From Bdellovibrionales bacterium (lineage in GTDB: Bacteria; Bdellovibrionota_C; UBA2361; RFPC01): a DNA stretch of 36,723 nt. How positions within the stretch are numbered: the first letter of the stretch is position 1; the number at the start of each line of letters is the position of its first letter. The position numbers and the translations under genes were made by a program. A model generated the notes under the pieces. That model searched no databases, was not told the DNA's origin, and saw nothing but the letters and a program-made list of their open reading frames with translations. The stretch is taken from NCBI GenBank assembly GCA_020434495.1, contig JAGRAT010000004.1, forward strand, positions 1 to 36,723. Reading direction: 5' to 3'. Shown here piece after piece: positions 22,290-31,387 of this stretch.

Positions 22290-24110
22290 ATGAATTATCG
22301 TGCTATGTTTTGGTCTCGTCTCTTTTTAACTTCCAAAGTTGTTTGTTTGGTAACTCTCGCCGCTTCTATTCTTAGTGGATGTGCGAGTCAAGCCGGCGCT
22401 CCTTCTCAGTTCGAAATCGAGGTCCAAGGATCTCCGCAAGGACTCATTGATGAGCGAACTGATCGACGTTCGACCATTCTCCATAGTTATCTGGCGGGGC
22501 AGTTCTCGTATATCCATGACGATTACGGAACGGCGCTGAAGTACTTCGAGAAGGCGAGCGAGCTGATTGACACGCCGAGCCCAAAAGTTCATGCGACTCT
22601 TGCTGAGTTGTATTTGAAGGAGCGGAAGATTGAGGAAGCAAAGCGTGAGGCGAGTAGAGCAATTGAGGGTGATCCAGAAGAGCCCGCGTATCGGTTGCTG
22701 TTTGCTGGAATATCTGAATCTCTAAATGAGTTCAAGGAGGCGGAGCATCAGTACCAGGTGCTCTTATCAAAGGAGAAACCTCTCGTTCATGAGGCTTTTC
22801 TACTTTATGCCTCATTGCTTGGGCGGACTGATCGTCCAAAAGAAGCTGTTGAGATTCTAGAGCGCTATGCAAAGCTTTCTGATGGCAATCCGGTCGCCTT
22901 CGAACTCCTTGGAAGATTCTATGAGCACCTGGAACAATATCCAAACGCAGAGAGTGCGTATAAGAAGGCCATCGAAAAAACATCTCTTTCAGACATTCTC
23001 TTCAACTCTCTGATGCGAGTATACCTGAAGCAAAACAAGGCGAAGGAGGCAAAAAAACTGTGTCAGGAGAAGCTCGGGGTTGAACCCAGACATGCGTTGG
23101 CAACGAGAATTCTTGGAGAACTCGCCATTTCTGAAGGGAGTGTTGAAGAGGGGATAGAGCTTCTTCGGGGAGCTCAAGGCTTTACGCTAGATCTCGCAAA
23201 GGCGGAAGATGGAGGATCGGCTTCTGACGAACTCCGGTTTCGCATTGCTCTTCTTGAACTGGAAAGGCAGAACTACAAGGCTGCTGAACGAGAGTTGCTG
23301 CTCCTTATCGCGAATAATGAAGGGCACGCTGAAGCTCGTTACTACTTAGCTTCTATTTATGCCGGGTCGGATCGAACTGCCGAGGCGCTCAGCTTACTGG
23401 ATGAAATTCATCCTGATGCCGAACTGTTTACAAAGGCAAAAACTTTTGCGGCATTCTTGTGGCGGCAAGAGGGAGACTTGGTAAAAGCAGCTGACAATCT
23501 TGAAATGGTTCTTAATCAAGAACCAAAGAATTTGAAAGCCCGAGCATATCTCGCGCTTACTTTAAGGGACGCAAAACTTCTTGGTCGAGCCCGGAGAGTT
23601 CTCGAGGATGGATTGGAGCAGTTTCCTGAAGATGAGCGCCTCTTGTTCCAGTATTCGGTTGTTCTCCAAGAGATGAATGATGAAGATGCCGCGCTTAAGA
23701 CGATGGAGCGGGTTATCACGGTTAACCCACGAAACTCTGATGCATTGAACTTTGTGGCTTACAGTCTTGTTGAAAAAAAATCGGATCTCGCCCGTGCTGA
23801 ACAGCTTATCCGAGACGCCTTATCGCTTCGGCCGCAAGATGGGTATTACCTGGATACTCTTGGATGGGTTCTCTTCCATCGGGGAAGATTGGAAGAGGCC
23901 GAAGAGGTAATGGAACGGGCCTGCTCTTTGGTCGACGATGATATGGTAGTGAAGGAGCATTATGGAGAGGTCTTGCTCCGGCTCGGAAAGGTCGCTCAGG
24001 CAAGAAAGGTGTTTCAGAATGCGCTCGATCAACTTTCTGATAAGCCGAGTGACGAGGATTTAGAAACTCGAGATCGAGTACAAAAACGGCTTAACGAGCT
24101 CGGGGAATGA
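22290..24110 (+). CDS. TPR-repeat outer-membrane lipoprotein
   Basis: 606 residues. The signal peptide (VVCLVTLAASILSGC) ends in a lipobox, with C31 lipidated. The rest is built from about 13-15 tetratricopeptide repeats: typical 34-residue units include LHSYLAGQFSYIHDDYGTAL, HATLAELYLKERKIEEAKRE, LGRFYEHLEQYPNAESAYKK and LDTLGWVLFHRGRLEEAEEV. TPR lipoproteins scaffold envelope complexes. The last base pairs overlap the next gene's ATG (ATGA at 24107-24110), so it is co-translated with a LolB-like lipoprotein, an arrangement I associate with deltaproteobacteria. No Shine-Dalgarno is obvious; ATG 22305 is an alternative start that keeps the signal peptide. A possible structured leader precedes it. 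Confidence 0.86.
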   Translation: MNYRAMFWSRLFLTSKVVCLVTLAASILSGCASQAGAPSQFEIEVQGSPQGLIDERTDRRSTILHSYLAGQFSYIHDDYGTALKYFEKASELIDTPSPKVHATLAELYLKERKIEEAKREASRAIEGDPEEPAYRLLFAGISESLNEFKEAEHQYQVLLSKEKPLVHEAFLLYASLLGRTDRPKEAVEILERYAKLSDGNPVAFELLGRFYEHLEQYPNAESAYKKAIEKTSLSDILFNSLMRVYLKQNKAKEAKKLCQEKLGVEPRHALATRILGELAISEGSVEEGIELLRGAQGFTLDLAKAEDGGSASDELRFRIALLELERQNYKAAERELLLLIANNEGHAEARYYLASIYAGSDRTAEALSLLDEIHPDAELFTKAKTFAAFLWRQEGDLVKAADNLEMVLNQEPKNLKARAYLALTLRDAKLLGRARRVLEDGLEQFPEDERLLFQYSVVLQEMNDEDAALKTMERVITVNPRNSDALNFVAYSLVEKKSDLARAEQLIRDALSLRPQDGYYLDTLGWVLFHRGRLEEAEEVMERACSLVDDDMVVKEHYGEVLLRLGKVAQARKVFQNALDQLSDKPSDEDLETRDRVQKRLNELGE

Positions 24111-24832
24111 AAATATTCCGGGTCGTCCTTACCTTGCTTTTGGTGAGTTCTTTTGCTGGATGTGTTTCTACATCTCAATCCGTATTCCCGAAGCTTGAAA
24201 GTTCCCTTTCGGTAGAGGCGGGCGAACAAGTTCGACACGCACTTTCCATCTCGGATGGCTTACAGGAGGCCCGAATCTTGGCTCTTGTCACTTATCATGC
24301 TGGAGGCAAGGAGCATCGTTTTCGAGTAGCCATTACCCCTGAAGGCTTGAATCGCTTCAGACTGCAGCTCCTACCCACTACATCACTAATGGTACTTGAG
24401 AGCTTTTATCTCGAAGAAGGAAAAATTGAGCGAGTTGAAGGAGGAGTTTCAGAGTTTGTTTCAGAGAAAATTGTCTTTGACCTGATTGGAGAGATGATCT
24501 CACCAGAGGAATTTTTCGCCCTTCTGCTTGGGAGGGTCCCTCGAAGTGAGAGATTCCGAACATTTCGAGAAGAACCGCTTCGAGTAAGCGAGGATGGATC
24601 GATCGGAGGGCAAAGATCCATCGAATATTCCTTGGTGTTTGAGCATCGGAAAAGTGTGTCTCTGAAATTTGTAGAGCTTAATGACCGCTTTCGAGAAGAG
24701 CCGGTTCTTCGTTTGAGCTACCGAAACGAAGAGAGCGCCAAAGTCGAAGGATTTCCAGCACTGGTGACCCTTTCCATTTTACGGAGGGATGTCGATGTTC
24801 GTGTAGAACTCCTGCAGGTCAAGATTCCATAG
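24107..24832 (+). CDS. LolB-like outer-membrane lipoprotein
   Basis: 241 residues starting MKIFRVVLTLLLVSSFAGC, a short signal peptide with the lipobox cysteine at position 19. The body is a set of beta-strands and short helices: ARILALVTYHAGGKEHRFRV, LNRFRLQLLPTTSLMVLESF, ISPEEFFALLLGRVP, and a C-terminal run of strands, consistent with the open-barrel fold of LolB/LolA and the DUF4292-type relatives. LolB receives lipoproteins from LolA and inserts them in the outer membrane. Sequence identity to E. coli LolB is low and I infer the family from fold pattern, length, lipobox and coupling to the TPR gene. Confidence 0.65.
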   Translation: MKIFRVVLTLLLVSSFAGCVSTSQSVFPKLESSLSVEAGEQVRHALSISDGLQEARILALVTYHAGGKEHRFRVAITPEGLNRFRLQLLPTTSLMVLESFYLEEGKIERVEGGVSEFVSEKIVFDLIGEMISPEEFFALLLGRVPRSERFRTFREEPLRVSEDGSIGGQRSIEYSLVFEHRKSVSLKFVELNDRFREEPVLRLSYRNEESAKVEGFPALVTLSILRRDVDVRVELLQVKIP

Positions 24833-25006
24833 CGTGCTGAATTTATTCGCTTCCGTTTGTTCGACGGTCGGCCAAATTTTGAAAATCCTCTTAAGTAGAA
24901 GCAGAAGAACGTCGAAGTTCTCCTAAAGCTTAATGATACCAGCTATTTAACTTGAATTTCTTGCTCAAGATTAGTAGTTGGTGCTTTCTCACAGGAAACT
25001 TCAGCA

Positions 25007-25540
25007 ATGGGACGCACTCAGGTTCAACCCACCGGGAAAGAGCGATTCTTCGGCGAAGATGAATTGATTGTCAGTAAGACGGATCTTCGGGGTCGTATCA
25101 CCTATGCCAACAACATCTTTTGTCGCTTAGCTGGATACGAAGAACGCGAACTCCTGGGGCAGCCACACAGTATTATTCGTCATCCTGACATGCCGCGATC
25201 TGTCTTTAAATTGCTCTGGGATACCATTGAATCAAAGCAGGAGATCTTCGCGTTTGTCGTGAATCTGTGTAAGAACGGCGACCATTACTGGGTATTTGCT
25301 CACGTTACTCCTTCCTTTGACGACGCAGGGAACATTATTGGATATCACTCCAATCGGAGAGTTCCGGATCGAAGTGTAATTCAAACGATTGAGCCTCTGT
25401 ACGCCATGTTGAGGAAGATTGAAGCGGGTGAGTCAGATAAACGTCGTGGAATGGAAAAGGCTTACCAGAAGCTCGTGAGCATTCTCGCCGAAAAGAATGT
25501 CTCATACGATGAATTCATTTTTTCAACCTTACAAATGTAA
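25007..25540 (+). CDS. PAS-domain protein, Aer-type sensor half
   Basis: 177 residues. The PAS fold closely follows the Aer family: [52 protein letters not shown], and [20 protein letters not shown] with [20 protein letters not shown]. In E. coli Aer the PAS domain binds FAD and senses redox state, and it is fused to a membrane anchor and signalling domain. Here the protein ends in a short helical tail ([20 protein letters not shown]) without a membrane span. It is followed 16 bases later by a soluble chemoreceptor, so the two probably act together as a split Aer. FAD binding is not demonstrated. The start is the first ATG after the intergenic gap. Confidence 0.85.
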   Translation: MGRTQVQPTGKERFFGEDELIVSKTDLRGRITYANNIFCRLAGYEERELLGQPHSIIRHPDMPRSVFKLLWDTIESKQEIFAFVVNLCKNGDHYWVFAHVTPSFDDAGNIIGYHSNRRVPDRSVIQTIEPLYAMLRKIEAGESDKRRGMEKAYQKLVSILAEKNVSYDEFIFSTLQM

Positions 25541-25556
25541 GCCAGAGGTACTTCAC

Positions 25557-26759
25557 ATGTTGCAGAGATCAACTGAAAACGATTCGCAATCTGACGGTTA
25601 TAGAGAGTGGATAGGTGAACTCGAGCGGGTATGTCGACTCGGGCGACAGGGGAATTTTGAAGCTCGGGTGCTCAATATTGATGACGCACCGGTAGAGGTT
25701 CGTGCGCTTGCCCATATGATCAATGATCTCCTCGATGTCACTGATGCCTTTGTTCGAGAGTCTGGAGCCGCGCTTGATTGTGCAAGTCATGGAAGGTTTT
25801 TTCGTCGGGTACTATCTGGAGGTCTGCAAGGGAGCTTCTTGTTGGCTTCACAGCTAATTAATCAGGCGACCCACAAGATGGGAGAACAAGCTGCGGCCTT
25901 GGAAGCCGCAAAGCAGGAACAACAGGCTCTGGCTGAGGACTTTGAACACTTCGTGAAAAGTATGGTGACCAATGTCTCTGCTTCTGCGACTGAAATGCGG
26001 GCGACAGCGCAGTCGTTAACGACCATTGCTGAGAATACAAGTGATCTCTCTACTTCGGTTGCTGCTGCCTCTGAAGAGACTACGGTAACTATTCAAGGGA
26101 TGGTTTCTGCTACGAACCTCTTAGAGCACTCTATTTCCAGTATCAGTGACGTGGTCGATGGTTCACGAGTCGCAGCACGTGAAGCAGCCGATGAAGCTGC
26201 AAACACGTCTCGACTCGTAAGTTCGCTGCAGTCTGCTTCAGAGCGCATTGGTGGGGTGGTGAAGATGATTTCTGACATCGCCAAGCAAACGAATTTGTTA
26301 GCACTAAATGCTCGTATAGAGGCTGCTCGAGCCGGAGAAGCTGGTAAGGGATTTACCGTAGTTGCTTCGGAGGTAAAGAATCTTGCTCAACAGACCAGCA
26401 AGGCAACTGAAAACATCAGCCAGGAAATCTTTAGCATTCAAGAAGAGACCGCGAAAGTTGTTGAGGCAATTGAGCATGTCTCAGTTACCATTGATAGCTT
26501 AAATGATAGAGCGGAAACGATTTCGCGAGAGGTCGAGTGTCAACGAGAGAATACAAGAGATATTAATAGCAACGTTTCACAAGTGGCCGAAGCTGCGACT
26601 GATGTCTCTCGCAATATTACTGGTGTTCGGAGCTCTGCTCATGAGACGAGCACTTCAGCGCAACAAATGCTTGAAGCCTCCGATGAGCTTTCTCGACTGG
26701 GTGAGAAATTGAATGTTGCGGTAGATAATTTTCTCAATAAAATGAGGGCACCTTCATAA
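25557..26759 (+). CDS. Cytoplasmic methyl-accepting chemotaxis protein
   Basis: 400 residues from ATG 25557, which has AGAGGT seven bases upstream; an upstream in-frame ATG at 25497 lies inside the PAS gene. No transmembrane segment. The N-terminal 125 residues ([55 protein letters not shown]) look like HAMP-type units. The C-terminal hairpin includes the conserved tip [20 protein letters not shown] followed by [17 protein letters not shown], which binds CheW/CheA. It would relay signals from the PAS protein just upstream to the chemotaxis kinase and flagellar motor. A receiver-like remnant follows 13 bases later. Confidence 0.94.
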   Translation: MLQRSTENDSQSDGYREWIGELERVCRLGRQGNFEARVLNIDDAPVEVRALAHMINDLLDVTDAFVRESGAALDCASHGRFFRRVLSGGLQGSFLLASQLINQATHKMGEQAAALEAAKQEQQALAEDFEHFVKSMVTNVSASATEMRATAQSLTTIAENTSDLSTSVAAASEETTVTIQGMVSATNLLEHSISSISDVVDGSRVAAREAADEAANTSRLVSSLQSASERIGGVVKMISDIAKQTNLLALNARIEAARAGEAGKGFTVVASEVKNLAQQTSKATENISQEIFSIQEETAKVVEAIEHVSVTIDSLNDRAETISREVECQRENTRDINSNVSQVAEAATDVSRNITGVRSSAHETSTSAQQMLEASDELSRLGEKLNVAVDNFLNKMRAPS

Positions 26760-26772
26760 GGAGGGTACTGCG

Positions 26773-26877
26773 ATGGCATCTTCCAAAATATTGCTGGTCT
26801 CGCGCGATTCAGAAGTCCGCCAGTCTGTAGTTGGCGCTATGCGGATCGTGGGTAAATATATCCCTCTAACGAAATAA
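26773..26877 (+). pseudogene. Truncated receiver-domain (CheY-like) remnant
   Basis: A 34-codon frame begins ATG 26773 with AGGAGGG ten bases upstream, 13 bases after the chemoreceptor. It reads MASSKILLVSRDSEVRQSVV then GAMRIVGKYIPLTK, which resembles the first beta-strand and helix of a response regulator (KILiVDDdpevRxslvxaL), but the acidic pocket DD is SR and the frame stops at TAA 26875. A different frame (from 26856) stays open for about 60 codons further (NEITRDILAANEDAWFSRSK), so a frameshift may have broken a longer gene. It could also be a genuine tiny protein. Confidence 0.45.
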
Positions 26878-26922
26878 CTCGCGATATACTAGCCGCCAAT
26901 GAAGATGCCTGGTTCTCGCGGT

Positions 26923-26942
26923 CAAAAGCTGCTGGGCTTTTG
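26923..26942. terminator. Hairpin between the chemotaxis genes and the convergent ABC permease gene
   Basis: CAAAAGC-TGCTGG-GCTTTTG, a perfect 7-bp stem with a 6-base loop and T/A-rich arms in both directions. It lies between two convergent transcription units and may serve both as a bidirectional terminator; no T-run follows the stem. Confidence 0.45.
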
Positions 26943-26998
26943 CCTGCTCGTGCGCCCTCACCTAGACTTCATACGAATATTGCTTTGTGTCACGAATT

Positions 26999-28753
26999 CT
27001 ACTTTAGCTCGAGTTCCTTTGCTGCTCGCCTTATGAGACGTTGCGAATAGGTGAAGTTCCAATACAGGTAGAGTGCAGAGAAGAGTACAAATGCAGATCC
27101 AAATCCTGACTGGTAATCTAATGCATTTCCTTCAGCAAGGAGGTAGAGGACTGTCGCGATTGATACTGGCACTAGAGATGCGAGCAGCAAGACAGAGCCG
27201 GCTGCCATAAACAGGAAGCTCCCGAGATTGGAAGTGAGCTGGGCTGGGTGCTCCCAATTAAAGTCAACATGTCTGGTGCCGAAGGCGATTCCAAGGGAGA
27301 AGAATAGATGTGAAAAAGATAAACCCAGAACAACTTGAAATGCCACGAGAATTATCGGGAGTTGAAGTGCTAGTGCCCCAGCCAAAAAGATCACACTGGT
27401 TGGCAGTGAGAAGATAAAACACCAGAAGAATACTTTCTCTTTCAAGATCGAGGCATAGGATACCGGTGAAGCTTGAAGTATCCACCATGCTTTTCCTTCC
27501 AGAGAGAGCGAAGGATAGACGAACCTTGCGCTCATCGCTACTAGTACAAAGCCTCCCATCATGATGTTTGCCATGGAAAAAAATGTGCGCCAGAGAATTC
27601 CACTCGATTCAGGTAGGAGGTGGATGAATTTGAAATTTTGAAAATTATAGAGATATACAAGGCAGAGAGTGAGAAGGAGCATAAGTTGAATGCTCTGTGT
27701 TACATCACGGAGGAAGAGCTTTAGCTCCTTTCGGACAATACCATATCGCTGTTGGGGCAGAATTTTATGCATCACAGCGCTGAACTTTAGAATAAGAGGA
27801 GACTGACGGTAGTGGGCTCGTCGTTTCGCACGAGTTTTTGAATAGAGATGTTCGAATCCTATACGCACTCCGAGGTAGAGAGCGCTTAGGGTTACTCCGG
27901 TTGCACCAACGATCAACATGAGGTGCAAGCCATTAGAGAGTTCGTCTGGTATGAGCGTTCCCGCCAGATAGTGAGCAAACCAGTACGGAGGAAACCAGGT
28001 CATGAAGACGCTTGAGCTCAGGAGGGAGAGTTGCACGATGTCTTGCACCACTTGGGCCTCGGGAGCGTCGATGGCGTTCGTTCGAAACCAAATATAGCTG
28101 CCAGAGATGATGGTGAGAGCGAGGAGAAGTATAAAGTCACGGGCTCGATATGCTGGGATGGCGGCTGACACCACAAGAACAGCAAGTGCGCCGGTGCCAG
28201 TTGCTAAGAGGAGAAAAAGCGGGAGTAAGAAGAGAGCAGTGATATAGAACGGAAATGGATGATGAAAAAACTCTCCATATGCGAGAAGTACAGGAACTCC
28301 GAAAAATAGGAGTATCCAACTTGAAAAGCTGACGAGCTCCGTAAACTTTCCGAGAAAGAACTGAGCGGGAGAGATCGGTGCCGCTCTGATGAGATCAAGA
28401 TCATTTGAAAGAAGGAAAATGCCAAGGAAGCTCACCGCACTCGTGAGCACGGTAATGCCAAAGAGAAAGAAGAGTAAAACCTCTAAGAGCCGGACGGGAG
28501 GAATATAGTACACATGTTGATATTGCTCTAAGGAATACAGCGTGGAGATTGTGCCTGAGTAGCTTGCAAGAGCGAGCAGGAACCCAAGACCACAGAGTCC
28601 GAGCAGACGAAGTAGCTCTTTTGGAGGGCTCTCCGCGTACTTCACCCTATTTCTTAGGGCAAAGAGGTTTGGTTTTGAAAGCGTGGGTATCCAAGTCGCA
28701 AAGAGTCTAGGGGAACGTCGAATGGAGGCAACTACGGGAGAAGCTTCAGCCAT
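26999..28753 (-). CDS. ABC exporter permease (large ABC-2-type)
   Basis: 584 residues from ATG 28753. About 12 hydrophobic segments in two similar halves, with an internal cytoplasmic segment (IRKELKLFLRD type: GIVRKELKLFLRDVTQSIQL) typical of the 'putative ABC exporter' ABC_tran_2-type permeases. The N-terminal half includes LLRLLGLCGLGFLLALASYS and FLGIFLLSNDLDLIRAAPIS; the latter contains the conserved 'dL.ll.a.Pis....f..K' motif. The gene overlaps the ATPase gene by eight bases and is last in the operon. The substrate is unknown. Confidence 0.84.
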   Translation of the reverse strand: MAEASPVVASIRRSPRLFATWIPTLSKPNLFALRNRVKYAESPPKELLRLLGLCGLGFLLALASYSGTISTLYSLEQYQHVYYIPPVRLLEVLLFFLFGITVLTSAVSFLGIFLLSNDLDLIRAAPISPAQFFLGKFTELVSFSSWILLFFGVPVLLAYGEFFHHPFPFYITALFLLPLFLLLATGTGALAVLVVSAAIPAYRARDFILLLALTIISGSYIWFRTNAIDAPEAQVVQDIVQLSLLSSSVFMTWFPPYWFAHYLAGTLIPDELSNGLHLMLIVGATGVTLSALYLGVRIGFEHLYSKTRAKRRAHYRQSPLILKFSAVMHKILPQQRYGIVRKELKLFLRDVTQSIQLMLLLTLCLVYLYNFQNFKFIHLLPESSGILWRTFFSMANIMMGGFVLVAMSARFVYPSLSLEGKAWWILQASPVSYASILKEKVFFWCFIFSLPTSVIFLAGALALQLPIILVAFQVVLGLSFSHLFFSLGIAFGTRHVDFNWEHPAQLTSNLGSFLFMAAGSVLLLASLVPVSIATVLYLLAEGNALDYQSGFGSAFVLFSALYLYWNFTYSQRLIRRAAKELELK

Positions 28754-29525
28754 CCAATCCGACCTCCGTCGGACTATCCTTCCTCTCTCTTTCAGTATTT
28801 ACAGTGGTCGCCGTGAGTTGGAGGAAGATCTGTTCTAGGCTTCCTTGATAGCCACCAACCCGTTCTCGTAGTTGCTCCATCGTTCCGATGGTGAGGATCT
28901 TTCCGTGATCAATAATAGCAATACGATCCGAGATCTCCTCGGCAACATTGAGTGAATGAGTGGAAAGCAAAATCGTCATACCGAGCTTTGCATAGTCGCG
29001 GATGGACTGCTTGAGCAGTTGGGCTCCATGAGGATCTAGCCCGACCATAGGCTCATCGATAACGAGAATTTTAGGTTTATGTATGAGAGCTGCAGCAGTA
29101 GCAAGCCGTTGCTTCATTCCGTGAGAGAAGCTCTCTATGAGCTCATGTTGCCACTCGATTAGCCCGTATGCAGATAGCAGCTCTTCGATGCGTTCAGGAA
29201 CTTCCTTTACTGGAACCCTATAAAGATCCGCCACAAAATCAAGAAACTCTCTAGCGGTAAGTTTTGGGTAGAGATAGGGGCGGTCAGGGATGTAGCCAGT
29301 GATGGACTTCGCCTTTTCAGGTTCTGTCGCCATATTGTATCCGCCGAGTGTTATCGTTCCGCTTGACGGCTGAAGAACACCGGTAATCATGCGGAGAGTG
29401 GTCGTCTTGCCAGCACCGTTAACTCCGAGAAATCCAAATATTTCTCCCTCGACGGCTTCAAAATTGAGATCTTTAACCGCGTAAAAATCTCCATAACACC
29501 GTGAAACGTGCTCAAGCTTGATCAT
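28746..29525 (-). CDS. ABC transporter ATP-binding protein
   Basis: 259 residues from ATG 29525, overlapping the preceding gene as ATGA. Walker A GVNGAGKTTTLRMITG at 34-49, Q-loop area GYIPDRPYLYPKLTAREFLD, signature FSHGMKQRLATAAALIHKPK (the SGG of LSGGQ is SHG), Walker B ILVIDEPMVGLD and H-loop LLSTHSLNVAEEI are all present. It energises the large permease encoded directly downstream. The subfamily is that of CcmA/NatA-type exporters (ABC-2). The C-terminal tail beyond about 230 is variable. Substrate unknown; the presence of an anchored periplasmic protein upstream may point to envelope export. Confidence 0.95.
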   Translation of the reverse strand: MIKLEHVSRCYGDFYAVKDLNFEAVEGEIFGFLGVNGAGKTTTLRMITGVLQPSSGTITLGGYNMATEPEKAKSITGYIPDRPYLYPKLTAREFLDFVADLYRVPVKEVPERIEELLSAYGLIEWQHELIESFSHGMKQRLATAAALIHKPKILVIDEPMVGLDPHGAQLLKQSIRDYAKLGMTILLSTHSLNVAEEISDRIAIIDHGKILTIGTMEQLRERVGGYQGSLEQIFLQLTATTVNTERERKDSPTEVGLDG

Positions 29526-30229
29526 TCTGCATCTCCAGTGAGGTGAACTGAAAGGAGTTCCCTCTGTAACTTCCTAAAGGTAACGGAAGAAGGATGAAGA
29601 AGAACAGCATCTTTCTGAGAAGTGGGTGAAATTGAAATGTCGTATCTGTTCAGGAGCTCTTGAAGCTTTCGAATGGACTTATTCTTCATACATTGAAGTT
29701 GTTCTACTGGTCTGTGTACATCTATCATCGGAGAGTCCGAGGAGTAGTTACATTCAATATGCTCAGGGTAGGTGCTCTCTGCTATCTGGTTCCCGCTCGG
29801 TCTTAAAATAGCTGTTTCGAGTTCCACTGGATGAATCCCATGAATCACCAATGAAAGAACGGTGTCTCCCTTTGCAAAGTCTATAGAGCCACTCTGAAGT
29901 TGTCCTAAAAGGTTGAACTTTGCGTTGATGGTCATACGGATAAGAGCTTCACGTAGTAGGAGATCTCCAGAGCCAGAGAGCTCTACGTGTTCTTTTTGAC
30001 TTACTTGAATTGTAAGAGCGCCGATCGCTTCTAGCCCGTTTTCATAAAGAGTAAAATGATTCTCTCCGATATGAAGAGGGATAGAGGAGTTGCTCTCTTT
30101 GGGAGCGCTGACAAAAACCGTACTCCCCACAAGCAGGAGAATCGTAGAACCTACGAGCAGTCCGAATGAGATGACGATATCGAGTTTCCCGTGATCGCTC
30201 TCGGACCTTCTGGTCATTCGGTTTTTCAT
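29522..30229 (-). CDS. Membrane-anchored periplasmic protein of the ABC operon, unknown
   Basis: 235 residues from ATG 30229. A TTG four codons upstream is less likely because the Shine-Dalgarno GGAGG lies between the two and is well placed for the ATG. A basic N-terminus is followed by a single hydrophobic span (DIVISFGLLVGSTILLLVGS, about residues 16-37) and a polar strand-rich body with two cysteines (HIECNYSS, LQCMKN). Topology would place the body in the periplasm. I do not recognise a family. It overlaps the ABC ATPase as ATGA and is probably part of the exporter's function. It lies 49 bases after the 61-residue gene. Confidence 0.68.
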   Translation of the reverse strand: MKNRMTRRSESDHGKLDIVISFGLLVGSTILLLVGSTVFVSAPKESNSSIPLHIGENHFTLYENGLEAIGALTIQVSQKEHVELSGSGDLLLREALIRMTINAKFNLLGQLQSGSIDFAKGDTVLSLVIHGIHPVELETAILRPSGNQIAESTYPEHIECNYSSDSPMIDVHRPVEQLQCMKNKSIRKLQELLNRYDISISPTSQKDAVLLHPSSVTFRKLQRELLSVHLTGDAE

Positions 30230-30278
30230 CTTTCCTCCCAATACTTTGATGAGTATCGGGAGGCGTTCGTCTCAAACT

Positions 30279-30464
30279 CTAGTCGAGGATCTGAGGATCG
30301 AATCCTTCCTGTCGCGAAAGAATAGAGCCTAAGGTTCGAGCTGCAAGCTCGTAGCTTTCTGACTCTGAGCTACCATCTTCAGCAGCAACCTGAGTAAGAG
30401 CTTCTACGAGATCTCCAATTGTTGTTTGAATTTGATAGAGAGAACGCTCAATGTGCTTTTCCAT
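30279..30464 (-). CDS. Small acidic helical protein, unknown
   Basis: 61 residues (MEKHIERSLYQIQTTIGDLV onward), predicted to be mainly helical, with no cysteine and no membrane segment. The start is well supported by GGAGGT at 30471-30476, six bases from the ATG. It is the first gene of a minus-strand run leading into the ABC exporter genes, 49 bases upstream of the anchored periplasmic protein. Regularly spaced hydrophobic residues (I, L, I, L, V, L) suggest an amphipathic helix that may bind a partner. Function unknown. Confidence 0.62.
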   Translation of the reverse strand: MEKHIERSLYQIQTTIGDLVEALTQVAAEDGSSESESYELAARTLGSILSRQEGFDPQILD

Positions 30465-30551
30465 GTGACAACCTCCAACGAGAACAAAACACGATAACCT
30501 ATTGAAACCATGAGAAGAAAAAGGAATCCCCTCAACTTCTCACCCCAATAC

Positions 30552-30631
30552 GATGTAGGACTGCCTGCATCGAATGTAATAAAAGTGTAATTCGTTCAAG
30601 CACTTTTACTCATTATAAGCGATTTTTCGCT
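30552..30631. terminator. Three tandem hairpins downstream of trmB
   Basis: Within the 218-bp gap between trmB and the 61-residue gene there are GATGTAGG-ACTG-CCTGCATC (30552-30571, one T-G pair), TAAAAGTG with CACTTTTA (30580-30587 and 30601-30608), and AGCGA-TTTT-TCGCT (30618-30631). Read on the minus strand, the second stem ends in CTTTTATTAC, a weak terminator tail for trmB. The first hairpin pairs better as plus-strand RNA. Confidence 0.5.
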
Positions 30632-30682
30632 CTCCTCCAAAAACAATGAAGCTTTGCCCTTAGGAGTATCAAAGGAGGGAAG

Positions 30683-31387
30683 TCAGACCTCTGGAGAGGT
30701 CGGGAAGTTTGCTCCAGGAGCCTCTGTAGCCCCGGTAGTGCGACGAAAGATGCTCGAGCAGATACGTAGTCCTTGAGAGACAAAGAGAGCCTCAAACTCT
30801 GATGAGGGGTGATAGCTTTCGCCTTCGGTTTCCACCAAGTTCTCCGTGTAGCTCTCTCGAACGAAGTGACCGCTTCGCTCTATGACTTTGACTGCGGCAG
30901 AGAAGTATTCCTGGTGGTCTGTTCGAAAGGAGAGTCGGCCACCTTCTTGTAACAATTCAGTAAGCTCAGAAAGGAATCCATCCTGTATCAAGCGATTCTT
31001 ACGCCATCGGTGCTTCTCCCACGGATCTGGAAAGTGGATGTACAGTGCAGAGAGCTCCCTTGGAGAAAAGAGCTCGGTAATGCGGCGAGCATCGCCCCGA
31101 ATCATAAAGATATTCGTCAAGTCCTTCTTCTCACCTTTTTCAATGGTTCGAAACGCACGTTTGTAACGAAGCTCAAAACCAACGAAGAGAGCTTCCGGAG
31201 ATTTTGTTGCAAGCTGAAGAAGATGCATTCCAGAACCCGAACCCAACTCTACAGCGACTTGAGGATACTGTTTCTTGAATGCTTTGAATTCCAGTACAGC
31301 AGATAAATCAAACCCCTCATCCCCCTCTTCCATTATGCGAGGGTGGGTTTTCACCTTTGCGATATACTGATTCTGCCAACGTTCCAT
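30683..31387 (-). CDS. trmB: tRNA (guanine-N7)-methyltransferase TrmB
   Basis: 234 residues from ATG 31387; the frame runs upstream to a TTG at 31480, adding 31 Pro/Ile-rich residues that the family lacks. Family motifs: VAVELGSGSGMHLLQLATKS for SAM, FVGFELRYKRAFRTIEK, NIFMIRGDARRI, and the hallmark IHFPDPWEKHRWRKNRLIQD (usual hfpDPWpKkRHhKRRL). A final GLRICSSIF-like strand completes the fold. The enzyme makes m7G46 in tRNA variable loops. The C-terminus carries about 20 extra polar residues. It stands alone, with a 226-bp gap before the giant gene and hairpins after it. Confidence 0.94.
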   Translation of the reverse strand: MERWQNQYIAKVKTHPRIMEEGDEGFDLSAVLEFKAFKKQYPQVAVELGSGSGMHLLQLATKSPEALFVGFELRYKRAFRTIEKGEKKDLTNIFMIRGDARRITELFSPRELSALYIHFPDPWEKHRWRKNRLIQDGFLSELTELLQEGGRLSFRTDHQEYFSAAVKVIERSGHFVRESYTENLVETEGESYHPSSEFEALFVSQGLRICSSIFRRTTGATEAPGANFPTSPEV

